Part shown: piece after piece, positions 1-5,019 of the stretch
How the letters are laid out: each line of letters starts with the position of its first letter
Numbering within the stretch: the first letter of the stretch is position 1
Assembly (NCBI GenBank): GCA_013041835.1
Contig: JABDRH010000678.1
Location: 1 to 5,042, forward strand
DNA from: Desulfatitalea sp.
GTDB lineage: Bacteria; Desulfobacterota; Desulfobacteria; Desulfobacterales; Desulfosarcinaceae
Length of the DNA stretch: 5,042 nucleotides
Direction: 5' to 3'
Translations under genes and position numbers: made by a program
Notes under the pieces: generated by a model
What the model was told of the DNA's origin: nothing
Databases searched by the model: none
What the model saw: only the letters and a program-made list of their open reading frames with translations

Positions 1-473
1 AGTATCCCGATGCCGTATACACGCCGGTGGGTCCCCTGCTCGATCACAATCCGCTGTGGCACCACAAGGCCGATTGCGCCTTCCCCAGCGCCACCCAAAA
101 CGAAATCAACGCCAAGGATGCCCAGCACCTGGTGGACAACGGCATCACATTGGTCTGCGAGGGCGCCAATATGCCCACGGTGTCGGAGGGCATCGATCTA
201 TTGCACGACCACAACGTTTTGTTTGCCCCGGGCAAGGCCGCCAATGCCGGCGGCGTATCGGTCTCGGGGCTGGAGATGACGCAAAACAGCATGCGCCTGG
301 CCTGGAACCGCGACGAGGTGGACCAGCGCCTTCAAATGATCATGAAAAACATCCACGCCACCTGTTTGGCCGCCGCCGCACAGTATGGAAAGCCCACCAA
401 TTACGTGGCCGGAGCCAATATCGCCGGATTCACCAAGGTGGTCAACGCCATGCTGGATCAGGGGGTGGTTTGA
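1..473 (+). CDS. gdhA: NADP-type glutamate dehydrogenase, C-terminal part (5' truncated by window)
   Basis: This is the end of a glutamate dehydrogenase, which catalyses reversible reductive amination of 2-oxoglutarate to glutamate in the cytoplasm and assimilates ammonium. The reading frame is open from base 3 and gives 156 residues before TGA at 471-473. The family usually has about 450 residues, so about two thirds lie outside the window. Hallmarks seen are KADCAFPSATQNEI (dinucleotide-binding domain), CEGANMPT, LFAPGKAANAGGV followed by SGLEM (conserved core, the Ser-Gly-Leu-Glu-Met stretch lying near the substrate site in the family), and the C-terminal NYVAGANIAGFTKV. The order and spacing match the hexameric bacterial GdhA type. 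A GTG at 27 is internal and not a real start. The gene converges on the minus-strand lipoprotein gene with 3 bp between stop codons. Cofactor preference (NADP rather than NAD) is inferred from family resemblance only, because the N-terminal part is missing. Confidence 0.95.
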   Translation, partial: YPDAVYTPVGPLLDHNPLWHHKADCAFPSATQNEINAKDAQHLVDNGITLVCEGANMPTVSEGIDLLHDHNVLFAPGKAANAGGVSVSGLEMTQNSMRLAWNRDEVDQRLQMIMKNIHATCLAAAAQYGKPTNYVAGANIAGFTKVVNAMLDQGVV

Positions 474-493
474 CCGTCACCGATTCGGGACGG
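474..493. terminator. Hairpin at the convergent gene junction (possible bidirectional terminator)
   Basis: CCGTC (474-478) pairs with GACGG (489-493), and inside it CCG (480-482) pairs with CGG (486-488) around an ATT loop. A479 is bulged, giving about 8 bp. It begins directly after the gdhA stop codon and covers the last five codons and stop of the converging lipoprotein gene. Neither strand has a clear T-run after the stem, so it is not a textbook Rho-independent terminator. It could act as a 3'-end stabiliser or a Rho-assisted end for both transcripts. The pairing is seen directly; the function is inferred from position. Confidence 0.4.
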
Positions 494-1001
494 ATGAGTC
501 AGATACAACCACCGTGAAACGCGTCTGGTTGTCCTGATCGATAACGCGAAGGGTGCGGATGCCGCTTTTGGGCACTTTCAGGACCAGACACGGTGCGGTG
601 ATCACCTGGGGCAAAAGCACGCCGGCCGGCGGTCGGCGCCATTGGACCTGAATGTCGGCCGTACCGTTGCGCACCGGCACGGTGGGGCGCATCAAGGCCA
701 GGCGGTAGCCGCCCGTGGGGCGGCGGCCCATGCTGATCCACAACGCGCCGTGGGACGCGACATCCCATTGCATCGTCTGAGCGGATCCGGACCCCGGCGA
801 AAATTGGCTCGGCAAGGACAGATCCTCCGGCCGGTCGATCCACACGGCGCCCGCCGTCGGACCGCAATGGGCACTGTGGTGGATGACTTGAACACCAATG
901 GCGTTCATCTCGGCAGCGGGGTTGGATGCGATACAGGCGCAGAGCATTCCCACGAAAGCCGGCAGCAATAGCCCCACACGAATCATCGAAAGCCTGCTCA
1001 C
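477..1001 (-). CDS. PrcB C-terminal domain-like lipoprotein, partner gene of the S8 protease
   Basis: This is a 174-residue predicted lipoprotein. A hydrophobic signal peptide (residues 7-22) ends in a lipobox-like LCAC, with C23 the likely lipidated residue; Cys at the -2 position is unusual. The residue after C23 is Ile, not Asp, so an outer-membrane location is plausible. Residues about 78-150 resemble the PrcB_C domain, with an aliphatic strand ending in GRRPTGGY (92-99), then the RRPPAGVLLPQ segment (122-131), then APCLVLKVPKS. In Treponema denticola, PrcB is a lipoprotein that associates with and stabilises the subtilisin-like surface protease dentilisin. The GTG start at 1001-999 is preferred because AGGAGGGG lies just upstream; an ATG at residue 6 is too far from that site. 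The start overlaps the protease stop as GTGA, which implies translational coupling and a joint function. Residues 24-77 have no recognised fold. The PrcB_C call is by eye. Binding to the neighbouring protease is inference. Confidence 0.8.
   Translation of the reverse strand: MSRLSMIRVGLLLPAFVGMLCACIASNPAAEMNAIGVQVIHHSAHCGPTAGAVWIDRPEDLSLPSQFSPGSGSAQTMQWDVASHGALWISMGRRPTGGYRLALMRPTVPVRNGTADIQVQWRRPPAGVLLPQVITAPCLVLKVPKSGIRTLRVIDQDNQTRFTVVVSDSSVPNR
505..532. repeat. 7-bp inverted repeat inside the 3' end of the PrcB-like gene
   Basis: ACAACCA (505-511) and TGGTTGT (526-532) are exact reverse complements separated by 14 nt. The loop contains a small CGT-GAA-ACG stem (513-521), so the whole can fold as a two-part hairpin. 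It lies about 30 bp past the gdhA stop codon and in the last coding part of the minus-strand gene. It may add to transcription termination of gdhA, but no T-run follows on the plus strand. It could also be chance within coding sequence. Confidence 0.35.
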
Positions 1002-3634
1002 ATCCCCTCCTGAGCAATGGAAATTGCGTCCTCTGGCTGAAGCGAAGATGCCAGGGAGAACCCGGTGACAAACTGAATCCCGCCGATATCATAATAGAGA
1101 TCAATAGGCTGCATCTCGCCTAAGCTGGGATAACCGCCAACGGCTTCACCCTTTTCCAACAAGCGCAAGTCGCCATCGATATCGGAGCTGGCCATGAGAA
1201 TATAGCTGCCCTTCGGTATGCCCTCGAGTCGAAATGTATAGCTGCCATTGACCGGCCACAGCGGGATCGGGTCCAGAGCCAGCTTGTAAGGGGCATAGTA
1301 TTCGCGCAGCAGCAAGTATTGGATCGCGGCCGAGGCTGCCGGATCGGGAAGCACCTCTACCGTAACAGGGACGGTGACCGTAGAAGTTGCGGCGGACACC
1401 GTGACTCTTTGACAATGAAGACCGCCCGAGAGTTGGTGGCGTTGAACGAAAATGGTATATCTCGCGGTATCGACGCCGACAAAGGTAGGCGATATGCTTA
1501 GCCAGGCATCGTTGAATCGATCCGGCTGGACAGTAACGGACAAGGGTTGCAGGCCGCTGCCCTGGGGCGACCGGCGTAAAAACAGCAGCGCTGCGTTGGT
1601 TTGGTGGTCCAAGCGCAGGCTATGTGGCGTCACAGAAAGGTATTCAGGCGCGATGAGATCACCATCGGCAATGACCACCGCCTGGTAGGCATCGATGAGA
1701 CCGTGGCCGAAAAGGTCATCCCTTCCTTCCGCCCCAAGATCCGAAGTGATCAGACCGTTTTCCAGGGCAGCGCTAAACTCATCCGGCGTCATCTCCGGCT
1801 TCACGGCTTTCATCAGGGCGGCCACGCCGGACACGTGGGGCGCGGCCATGGAGGTCCCTTGATAGTAACTATACCGCCCTTCAATCTGTCCCCCAACATC
1901 TTCACCTGATGTACTGAGAACGCCGTCACCGTAACTATCCGGCTGTACATCACGATAGAAGTTACCGCCCGGAGCGGCCACGTCAATTGTTCTGCCGAAG
2001 CTGGAATAGGGCGCCAGATTAGCATTGGCGTCAACTGAGCTGACTGACACTACCTCTTCAAGCCCGGCCGGATAATTTGTAAAATTGATACATTGGCCAC
2101 TATTCCCAGCAGCAGCGATCAGGATCACACCGGCTTTCCTGGCCGCGGCGACGGCTTCGCCCATGGGACTCTCAGGGCCTGGATCCCCCGGACCACCGAA
2201 GCTCATATTAATAATGTCCGCCCGCTGCTCGGGAGGCGGAATCGGATAGCCGTATTGATTCGTCACCGGTAACCCGGCAGCCCAACGAATGGCAAAAGCA
2301 ATATCTGAATCTATTCCGCCCAGCCGTCCGATCACCCTTACCGGCATAATGCGCGTCCGGCCGCCCACACCTGCCACGCCGATGCCGTTGTTGAAAGCTG
2401 CAGCCACAGTACCAGCCACGTGCGTACCATGGAAGAAGGAACCGCCGTCAGAGTCATCGCCAGCATCTTCAGGATCATCATCGAAACCGTCGCCATCACC
2501 CGCATTTTCCATATCACTGACAAAATCGTAGCCCGGCACCAGTTTGTCCTTCAGGTCCGGATGGGCGCTCAGAATGCCTGTATCAAGAACGGCGACGATC
2601 ACCTCCCGGCTCCCCTGGGTAACGTCCCAAGCAGCCGGAAGTTGGATCAGGTCCAGATGCCATTGCTGCGGGTAAAGCGTATCGTTTGGAGTAAACAAAG
2701 GCTTGCGGATATAATTTAACGTAGCATGGGCCACATCCGGATGAGCACGCAGAGTTTCCAGCAATTGCATTGTGTCTTGGCGAGCCGCCCGACGCTGCTC
2801 ATAACCGCTTGCGCCCTGCGACAAGCGGGACAATATCGATGGCCGGTTCAAGCGCCTCAGACTACCACCCAAGTCATCGCTGCGCAATCGCACCCAGCCA
2901 TTGTCGCCGCGCCCTGCTTCGCGAAGGCCGCTATGGGATATGAGGTTGCCCAGAGGTGCGACCTTGTGAGTCTGACGATGGGTTTTAAACCGGACCAGCA
3001 CTTCGCCGCTAACGAAGGATGCCTTCAGATTCACGCCACTTTCAGTCGCCATGGTCCATGGGGCACCGACAATCAACTGATAGGCAGTGGCGCCTTGCTT
3101 TGCCTGCACTTCAATGAAATAGTCGCCAGCCGTCGGAATGGCCAGTACTGAAGAGGACGTTACAGAGTCAATTGTACCGACGATGTCTCTGGATGCCGCA
3201 TAAAGATCGAGAGTCACCAGGGTGTCGTCGGCCTTATCATCGGGCAGGATCAATTGAACGACATCGCCCTTATTCAGCGATGTCGCATACAAATCGCAAC
3301 TGTCTTCTAAATACTTAACAAAACCGCCAAGGACAAAGGGTGCACGAAACGATTGGGCGAAATTAAAGTTGTTGTTTGTCTGATGCGCGAGGGCAGCGTC
3401 ATTCGTATCAGCGTCGAGCCGGTTACCGGCTGCACCAAGGATCGTACCACTGATCGTAAAGACCGAAGGTTCATAGGAGTCATCGGAGTCCTCTGAGTCA
3501 TTGGAGCCGCCGGAGCCAGTGAAGCCGCCGGATTCACTGGAATCGCTGGAGTCGCTGGAGCAACCGGAGCAACCGTTGAGAAGCAAAAACCCACCAACCA
3601 GCACTGTCGCCAGCCTGAACGTGAACGACCGCAT
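998..3634 (-). CDS. Multidomain subtilisin-family (S8) serine protease lipoprotein
   Basis: This is an 878-residue predicted surface or periplasmic endopeptidase. The signal peptide ends in a lipobox, LNGC, with C22 as the lipid site. Residues 22-54 form a Ser/Asp/Glu/Gly tether made of eleven tripeptides. Residues about 57-190 look like a PPC-type beta-sandwich. Residues about 196-315 look like a subtilase propeptide (VSGEVLVRFK, then LRAHPDVAHATLNY). The catalytic domain spans about 325-655, with D351 (VAVLDTGI), H402 (HGTHVAGTVAA), oxyanion N511 (AAAGNSG) and S595 (GTSMAAPHVSGVAAL), so the triad is intact. A strongly acidic insert at 379-398 precedes the catalytic His and may bind calcium. 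Residues about 662-762 resemble a BACON/Ig-like repeat (LSVTPHSLRL, WLSISP, VTVPVTVEV). The last domain (about 768-860) has a DxDGD loop at 818-822 that may bind metal. ATG at 3634 has AGGA 6 nt upstream. The gene overlaps the PrcB-like gene by 4 bp. Natural substrates cannot be read from the sequence. Confidence 0.93.
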   Translation of the reverse strand: MRSFTFRLATVLVGGFLLLNGCSGCSSDSSDSSESGGFTGSGGSNDSEDSDDSYEPSVFTISGTILGAAGNRLDADTNDAALAHQTNNNFNFAQSFRAPFVLGGFVKYLEDSCDLYATSLNKGDVVQLILPDDKADDTLVTLDLYAASRDIVGTIDSVTSSSVLAIPTAGDYFIEVQAKQGATAYQLIVGAPWTMATESGVNLKASFVSGEVLVRFKTHRQTHKVAPLGNLISHSGLREAGRGDNGWVRLRSDDLGGSLRRLNRPSILSRLSQGASGYEQRRAARQDTMQLLETLRAHPDVAHATLNYIRKPLFTPNDTLYPQQWHLDLIQLPAAWDVTQGSREVIVAVLDTGILSAHPDLKDKLVPGYDFVSDMENAGDGDGFDDDPEDAGDDSDGGSFFHGTHVAGTVAAAFNNGIGVAGVGGRTRIMPVRVIGRLGGIDSDIAFAIRWAAGLPVTNQYGYPIPPPEQRADIINMSFGGPGDPGPESPMGEAVAAARKAGVILIAAAGNSGQCINFTNYPAGLEEVVSVSSVDANANLAPYSSFGRTIDVAAPGGNFYRDVQPDSYGDGVLSTSGEDVGGQIEGRYSYYQGTSMAAPHVSGVAALMKAVKPEMTPDEFSAALENGLITSDLGAEGRDDLFGHGLIDAYQAVVIADGDLIAPEYLSVTPHSLRLDHQTNAALLFLRRSPQGSGLQPLSVTVQPDRFNDAWLSISPTFVGVDTARYTIFVQRHQLSGGLHCQRVTVSAATSTVTVPVTVEVLPDPAASAAIQYLLLREYYAPYKLALDPIPLWPVNGSYTFRLEGIPKGSYILMASSDIDGDLRLLEKGEAVGGYPSLGEMQPIDLYYDIGGIQFVTGFSLASSLQPEDAISIAQEGM
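1004..1011 (-). promoter_or_regulatory. Ribosome binding site deciding the GTG start of the PrcB-like gene
   Basis: On the minus strand AGGAGGGG lies 2 nt before the GTG start at 1001-999, inside the last codons of the protease gene. The spacing is somewhat short, but the match to the anti-Shine-Dalgarno is strong. It supports GTG over the ATG 15 nt further in, and lets ribosomes finishing the protease re-initiate on the partner gene. Confidence 0.7.
3472..3570 (-). repeat. Degenerate 9-bp tandem repeat, about 11 copies, encoding the lipoprotein tether
   Basis: On the plus strand successive 9-mers read cataggagt, catcggagt, cctctgagt, cattggagc, cgccggagc, cagtgaagc, cgccggatt, cactggaat, cgctggagt, cgctggagc, aaccggagc. 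The 9-bp period is exact, and a GGAG-like core recurs in most units. In the protease frame this gives eleven tripeptides from the lipidated Cys on (CSG, CSS, DSS, DSS, ESG, GFT, GSG, GSN, DSE, DSD, DSY). The array probably grew by slippage or unequal exchange and encodes a flexible, acidic spacer holding the protease away from the membrane. Confidence 0.8.
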
Positions 3635-3640
3635 AATAAT

Positions 3641-3644
3641 TCCT
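3641..3644 (-). promoter_or_regulatory. Ribosome binding site of the S8 protease gene
   Basis: AGGA on the minus strand lies 6 nt before the ATG at 3634-3632, within an A/T-rich leader. It is a modest but well-spaced site and supports this ATG as the start. The start also places the signal peptide at the correct distance from lipobox C22. Confidence 0.6.
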
Positions 3645-3690
3645 ATTGGTAAAGTAGTATAATACGGAGACTGCTTTTAGCCTGACCTTG

Positions 3691-3709
3691 GCAAACTGTC
3701 GCCAACTGT
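3691..3709. repeat. Candidate operator: 9-bp direct repeat at 10-bp spacing over the protease start region
   Basis: On the plus strand GCAAACTGT (3691-3699) and GCCAACTGT (3701-3709) match in 8 of 9 positions and are one helical turn apart. An inverted repeat TTGGC (3688-3692) / GCCAA (3701-3705) overlaps them. The block covers the -10 element and predicted start site of the protease promoter, where a repressor would be expected to bind. The repeats are visible; regulator binding is inference, and short repeats like these can be chance. Confidence 0.35.
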
Positions 3710-3734
3710 ATTCAGACGGATTCCCCTTTGTCAA
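3705..3734 (-). promoter_or_regulatory. Sigma70-like promoter candidate for the protease/PrcB-like operon
   Basis: On the minus strand a perfect -35 TTGACA (3734-3729) is followed after 18 bp by TACAGT (3710-3705), which matches TATAAT in 4 of 6 positions. The predicted start near 3697 would give a leader of about 60 nt before the protease ATG. No better pair was found between the protease and the divergent hsp20 gene. Confidence 0.5.
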
Positions 3735-3867
3735 GTCGCAAGAAAGTCACACTGGATGAAACGCGGTCGCCGAACCTAAATTCGTCGCAACATGTTCTTA
3801 TTTCCAGCACCTTCATTACTAATCAATACATGCCATATTAATAATATATTTTTTTGACGTTATCATA

Positions 3868-3895
3868 TTGACATGGAAAAATTCGTTTCTACTTT
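3868..3895 (+). promoter_or_regulatory. Sigma70-like promoter candidate for the hsp20 pair
   Basis: A perfect -35 TTGACA (3868-3873) is followed after 16 bp by TACTTT (3890-3895). The latter keeps the most conserved first, second and last bases of a -10 box but matches only 3 of 6. The AT-rich tract just upstream could assist polymerase binding. The leader would be about 85 nt. It is an alternative to, or used together with, the heat-shock-type candidate downstream. Confidence 0.3.
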
Positions 3896-3903
3896 TTCGA
3901 CAA

Positions 3904-3932
3904 ATTGCAGCACACATTGGAATCGACCATGT
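3904..3932 (+). promoter_or_regulatory. Weak sigma32-like (heat-shock) promoter candidate
   Basis: ATTGCA (3904-3909) resembles the CTTGAA -35 box of heat-shock promoters. After 15 bp, GACCATGT (3925-3932) matches the CCATNT part of the CCCCATNT -10 box. Spacing is within the range known for E. coli sigma32. Heat-shock control would suit small heat-shock genes, but both boxes are imperfect. Confidence 0.25.
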
Positions 3933-3973
3933 GAATCGGTTTGACGATCGGTGTAGACCACAAAACGTATCAA

Positions 3974-3980
3974 AAGGAGG
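3974..3980 (+). promoter_or_regulatory. Strong ribosome binding site deciding the start of the first hsp20 gene
   Basis: AAGGAGG lies 5 nt before the ATG at 3986. It excludes the in-frame TTG at 3941, which would add 15 unlikely residues and place this Shine-Dalgarno inside the coding region. Confidence 0.85.
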
Positions 3981-3985
3981 GTATC

Positions 3986-4447
3986 ATGCTTTACTCAAGA
4001 CTTTACGGAACGCCGCTTCGGGGTTCGCTCCGGTCATTTGAGGAGCTTACCCGGATGCGCAGGCAGATGGACCGCATCATGGATGCCTTTGCGGGCCGCC
4101 CTGGTTTGGAAACCGGTGCCGGCGTCTTTCCGGCCACCAATTTGACTGAAGACGACAGCTTTTTCTACCTGCGCGCCGAGCTGCCGGGCGTTAAAGCCGA
4201 AGACCTGGATATCCAGGCCACCGGAAGAAATTTGACCATCGCCGGCCTGCGCAAACTCGATGTGGAGAACGCATCGGCCAGGTACCATCGCCGCGAGCGC
4301 GAGGGCGGGCGCTTCTCAAGGGCGTTCGCGCTGCCCAGGGAGATCGACCCGGACCGTATTGAAGCCAAGGTGCTCAACGGTATTTTAACCCTTAAAGTGC
4401 CCAAGGCCGAATCCGCCAAGCCGCGCCGCATCACCATTGAAAGTTAA
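3986..4447 (+). CDS. hsp20: Small heat-shock protein, Hsp20/alpha-crystallin family (first of a pair)
   Basis: This is a 153-residue ATP-independent chaperone that holds unfolding proteins in the cytoplasm for later refolding by the DnaK/ClpB systems. The N-terminal arm (1-48) has an Arg/Met-rich helix-like part (ELTRMRRQMDRIMDAF). The alpha-crystallin domain spans about 49-140, with AELPGVKAEDLDI (64-76), GRFSRAFALP (108-117) and the A-x-x-x-NGILTL signature (127-136). The C-terminal tail carries an I-T-I motif (149-151), the I-x-I/V type that docks on neighbouring dimers during oligomer assembly. Length is normal for the family. A second hsp20 gene starts 28 nt downstream, so the two are very likely co-transcribed and may form mixed oligomers, as IbpA and IbpB do. 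The gene is divergent from the protease operon. The domain call is firm; regulation is inferred from weak promoter matches. Confidence 0.95.
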   Translation: MLYSRLYGTPLRGSLRSFEELTRMRRQMDRIMDAFAGRPGLETGAGVFPATNLTEDDSFFYLRAELPGVKAEDLDIQATGRNLTIAGLRKLDVENASARYHRREREGGRFSRAFALPREIDPDRIEAKVLNGILTLKVPKAESAKPRRITIES

Positions 4448-4460
4448 AAAATAGAATGGA

Positions 4461-4468
4461 AAGGAGGA
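4461..4468 (+). promoter_or_regulatory. Strong ribosome binding site of the second hsp20 gene
   Basis: AAGGAGGA lies 7 nt before the ATG at 4476, in the 28-nt gap between the two hsp20 genes. No promoter or terminator is visible in the gap, which supports a bicistronic message with independent initiation at the second gene. Confidence 0.85.
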
Positions 4469-4475
4469 TTGACCC

Positions 4476-4886
4476 ATGACGGATACCGCAGGTAAAGAGT
4501 TAAAAGTAAAAGAAAAGCAGGAAGCCGCCGTACCGGCTGAACAGACCCGTCCGGGGGCTGTCTTCTCGCCCAATGTCGATATCTTTGAAACCGAGCAGCA
4601 GATCACGCTCCTGGCCGACCTGCCCGGCGTCACCGCCGAACAGCTCAGCATCGACCTGCGCGACGATGTCCTTACATTGAGCGGTAGCGTCACACCGTTT
4701 GAACACGATGAAGAAAAGGCGCTCATGATCGAATACCAGACCGGACAATACTACCGCCAGTTCACGCTGTCCGATGTCATCGACCAACAGCGCATCGACG
4801 CCCAACTCAAAGATGGGGTTTTGCGTCTGTCCCTGCCCAAAGTGGAAAAAGCGACGCCGCGCACCATCGCCGTAAATGCAGGATAG
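4476..4886 (+). CDS. hsp20: Small heat-shock protein, Hsp20/alpha-crystallin family (second of a pair)
   Basis: This is a 136-residue Hsp20-family chaperone, shorter than and divergent from its upstream neighbour. The N-terminal arm (1-28) is charged and low in hydrophobic residues (KELKVKEKQEAA), unlike the Arg/Met-rich arm of the first protein. The alpha-crystallin domain spans about 30-122, with SPNVDIFETE, ADLPGVTAEQLSIDL (47-61), GQYYRQFTL (90-98) and DGVLRLSLPK (113-122). The tail has an I-A-V motif (131-133) of the I-x-I/V kind, followed by only three residues. The different arms suggest the two proteins have different substrate or oligomer roles, for example as hetero-oligomer partners; this is inference. 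Stop is TAG at 4884-4886. No clear Rho-independent terminator follows. Confidence 0.95.
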   Translation: MTDTAGKELKVKEKQEAAVPAEQTRPGAVFSPNVDIFETEQQITLLADLPGVTAEQLSIDLRDDVLTLSGSVTPFEHDEEKALMIEYQTGQYYRQFTLSDVIDQQRIDAQLKDGVLRLSLPKVEKATPRTIAVNAG

Positions 4887-4895
4887 TTGACCCCA

Positions 4896-4978
4896 ATGTT
4901 GCAAAAACCCGAGGGCTTCAGAGCCAAGACGCCAAAGGTAAAGCCGTAGCAAAGGCTGCCGCCAGCCCTTGGCAACGT
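4896..4978 (+). ncRNA. Candidate structured leader RNA (multibranch fold), possible riboswitch
   Basis: A closing stem pairs 4896-4902 (ATGTTGC) with 4972-4978 (GCAACGT), 7 bp with one G-U. Inside are a hairpin GGCT-TCAG-AGCC (4914-4925) and a second stem AGCC (4942-4945) / GGCT (4954-4957), giving a three-way junction with A-rich joining segments. The joining sequence AAGACGCCAAAGG (4926-4938) loosely recalls the GGACGCAAAGCC core of cyclic-di-GMP-I (GEMM) riboswitches, but the rest of that consensus and its GNRA loop are not evident. It lies 40 nt before a probable gene start. A competing pairing, GGGCT (4913-4917) with AGCCC (4964-4968), is possible. The fold was worked out by hand; class and ligand are unknown. 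Confidence 0.35.
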
Positions 4979-4979
4979 C

Positions 4980-5003
4980 GGATCTGGAGTCCTCCGGCTA
5001 TCC
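4980..5003 (+). promoter_or_regulatory. Hairpin before the next gene; possible expression platform
   Basis: GGAT (4980-4983) pairs with ATCC (5000-5003), and CTGGA (4984-4988) pairs with TCCGG (4993-4997) around a GTCC loop, with CT bulged. No T-run follows, so it is not a standard terminator. The 3' arm continues as TATCCC, which could instead pair with the GGGTA (5009-5013) containing the next gene's ribosome binding site. That would give two mutually exclusive states. The switch idea is inference. Confidence 0.4.
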
Positions 5004-5019
5004 CAAAAGGGTAAAAAAG

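Larger units (their letters stand above)
3735..3985. other. Rest of the divergent intergenic region, AT-rich in the middle
   Basis: The 351 bp between the protease ATG and the first hsp20 ATG contain no convincing gene. The stretch 3815-3900 is much richer in A and T than the flanking genes and includes a perfect palindrome, ATATTA-A-TAATAT (3835-3847), followed by a run of seven T. The palindrome is all A/T, so it is unlikely to be a terminator; it may be a bendable segment or UP-like element upstream of the hsp20 promoters. ATCGGT is repeated at 3935-3940 and 3947-3952. No CIRCE-type inverted repeat was seen. Confidence 0.5.

Noticed and set aside
27..473. Separate short gene starting at GTG 27
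   Set aside because: The frame is open upstream to the window edge and the sequence is clearly internal to glutamate dehydrogenase.
2726..3151. 141-codon plus-strand open frame opposite the protease gene
   Set aside because: It lies wholly antisense to the well-supported S8 protease, shows no recognisable motif, and has no good ribosome site. It is a shadow frame, as are the other plus-strand frames between 1000 and 3600.
3658..3663. Perfect TATAAT on the plus strand
   Set aside because: No -35 box at a usable distance, and it sits in the protease leader more than 300 bp from the hsp20 start; better promoter candidates exist nearer the gene.
3835..3855. Palindrome followed by T-run, resembling a terminator
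   Set aside because: The stem is six A/T pairs with a one-base loop, too weak and sterically poor for a terminator, and no gene ends just upstream on the plus strand.
3941..3985. In-frame TTG start that would extend the first Hsp20 by 15 residues
   Set aside because: The strong AAGGAGG at 3974-3980 would fall inside the coding region, and the added residues do not resemble Hsp20 N-termini; ATG at 3986 is far better.
3933..3985. RNA thermometer (ROSE or fourU type) in the hsp20 leader
   Set aside because: No U-run or other segment complementary to the AAGGAGGG ribosome site was found in the short leader.
3735..3985. CIRCE (HrcA) operator for the hsp20 genes
   Set aside because: No TTAGCACTC-type inverted repeat with 9-nt spacing is present.
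4500..4952. 150-codon minus-strand open frame opposite the second hsp20 gene
   Set aside because: It is antisense to a clear Hsp20 gene and its translation has no family features; explained by codon bias of the real gene.
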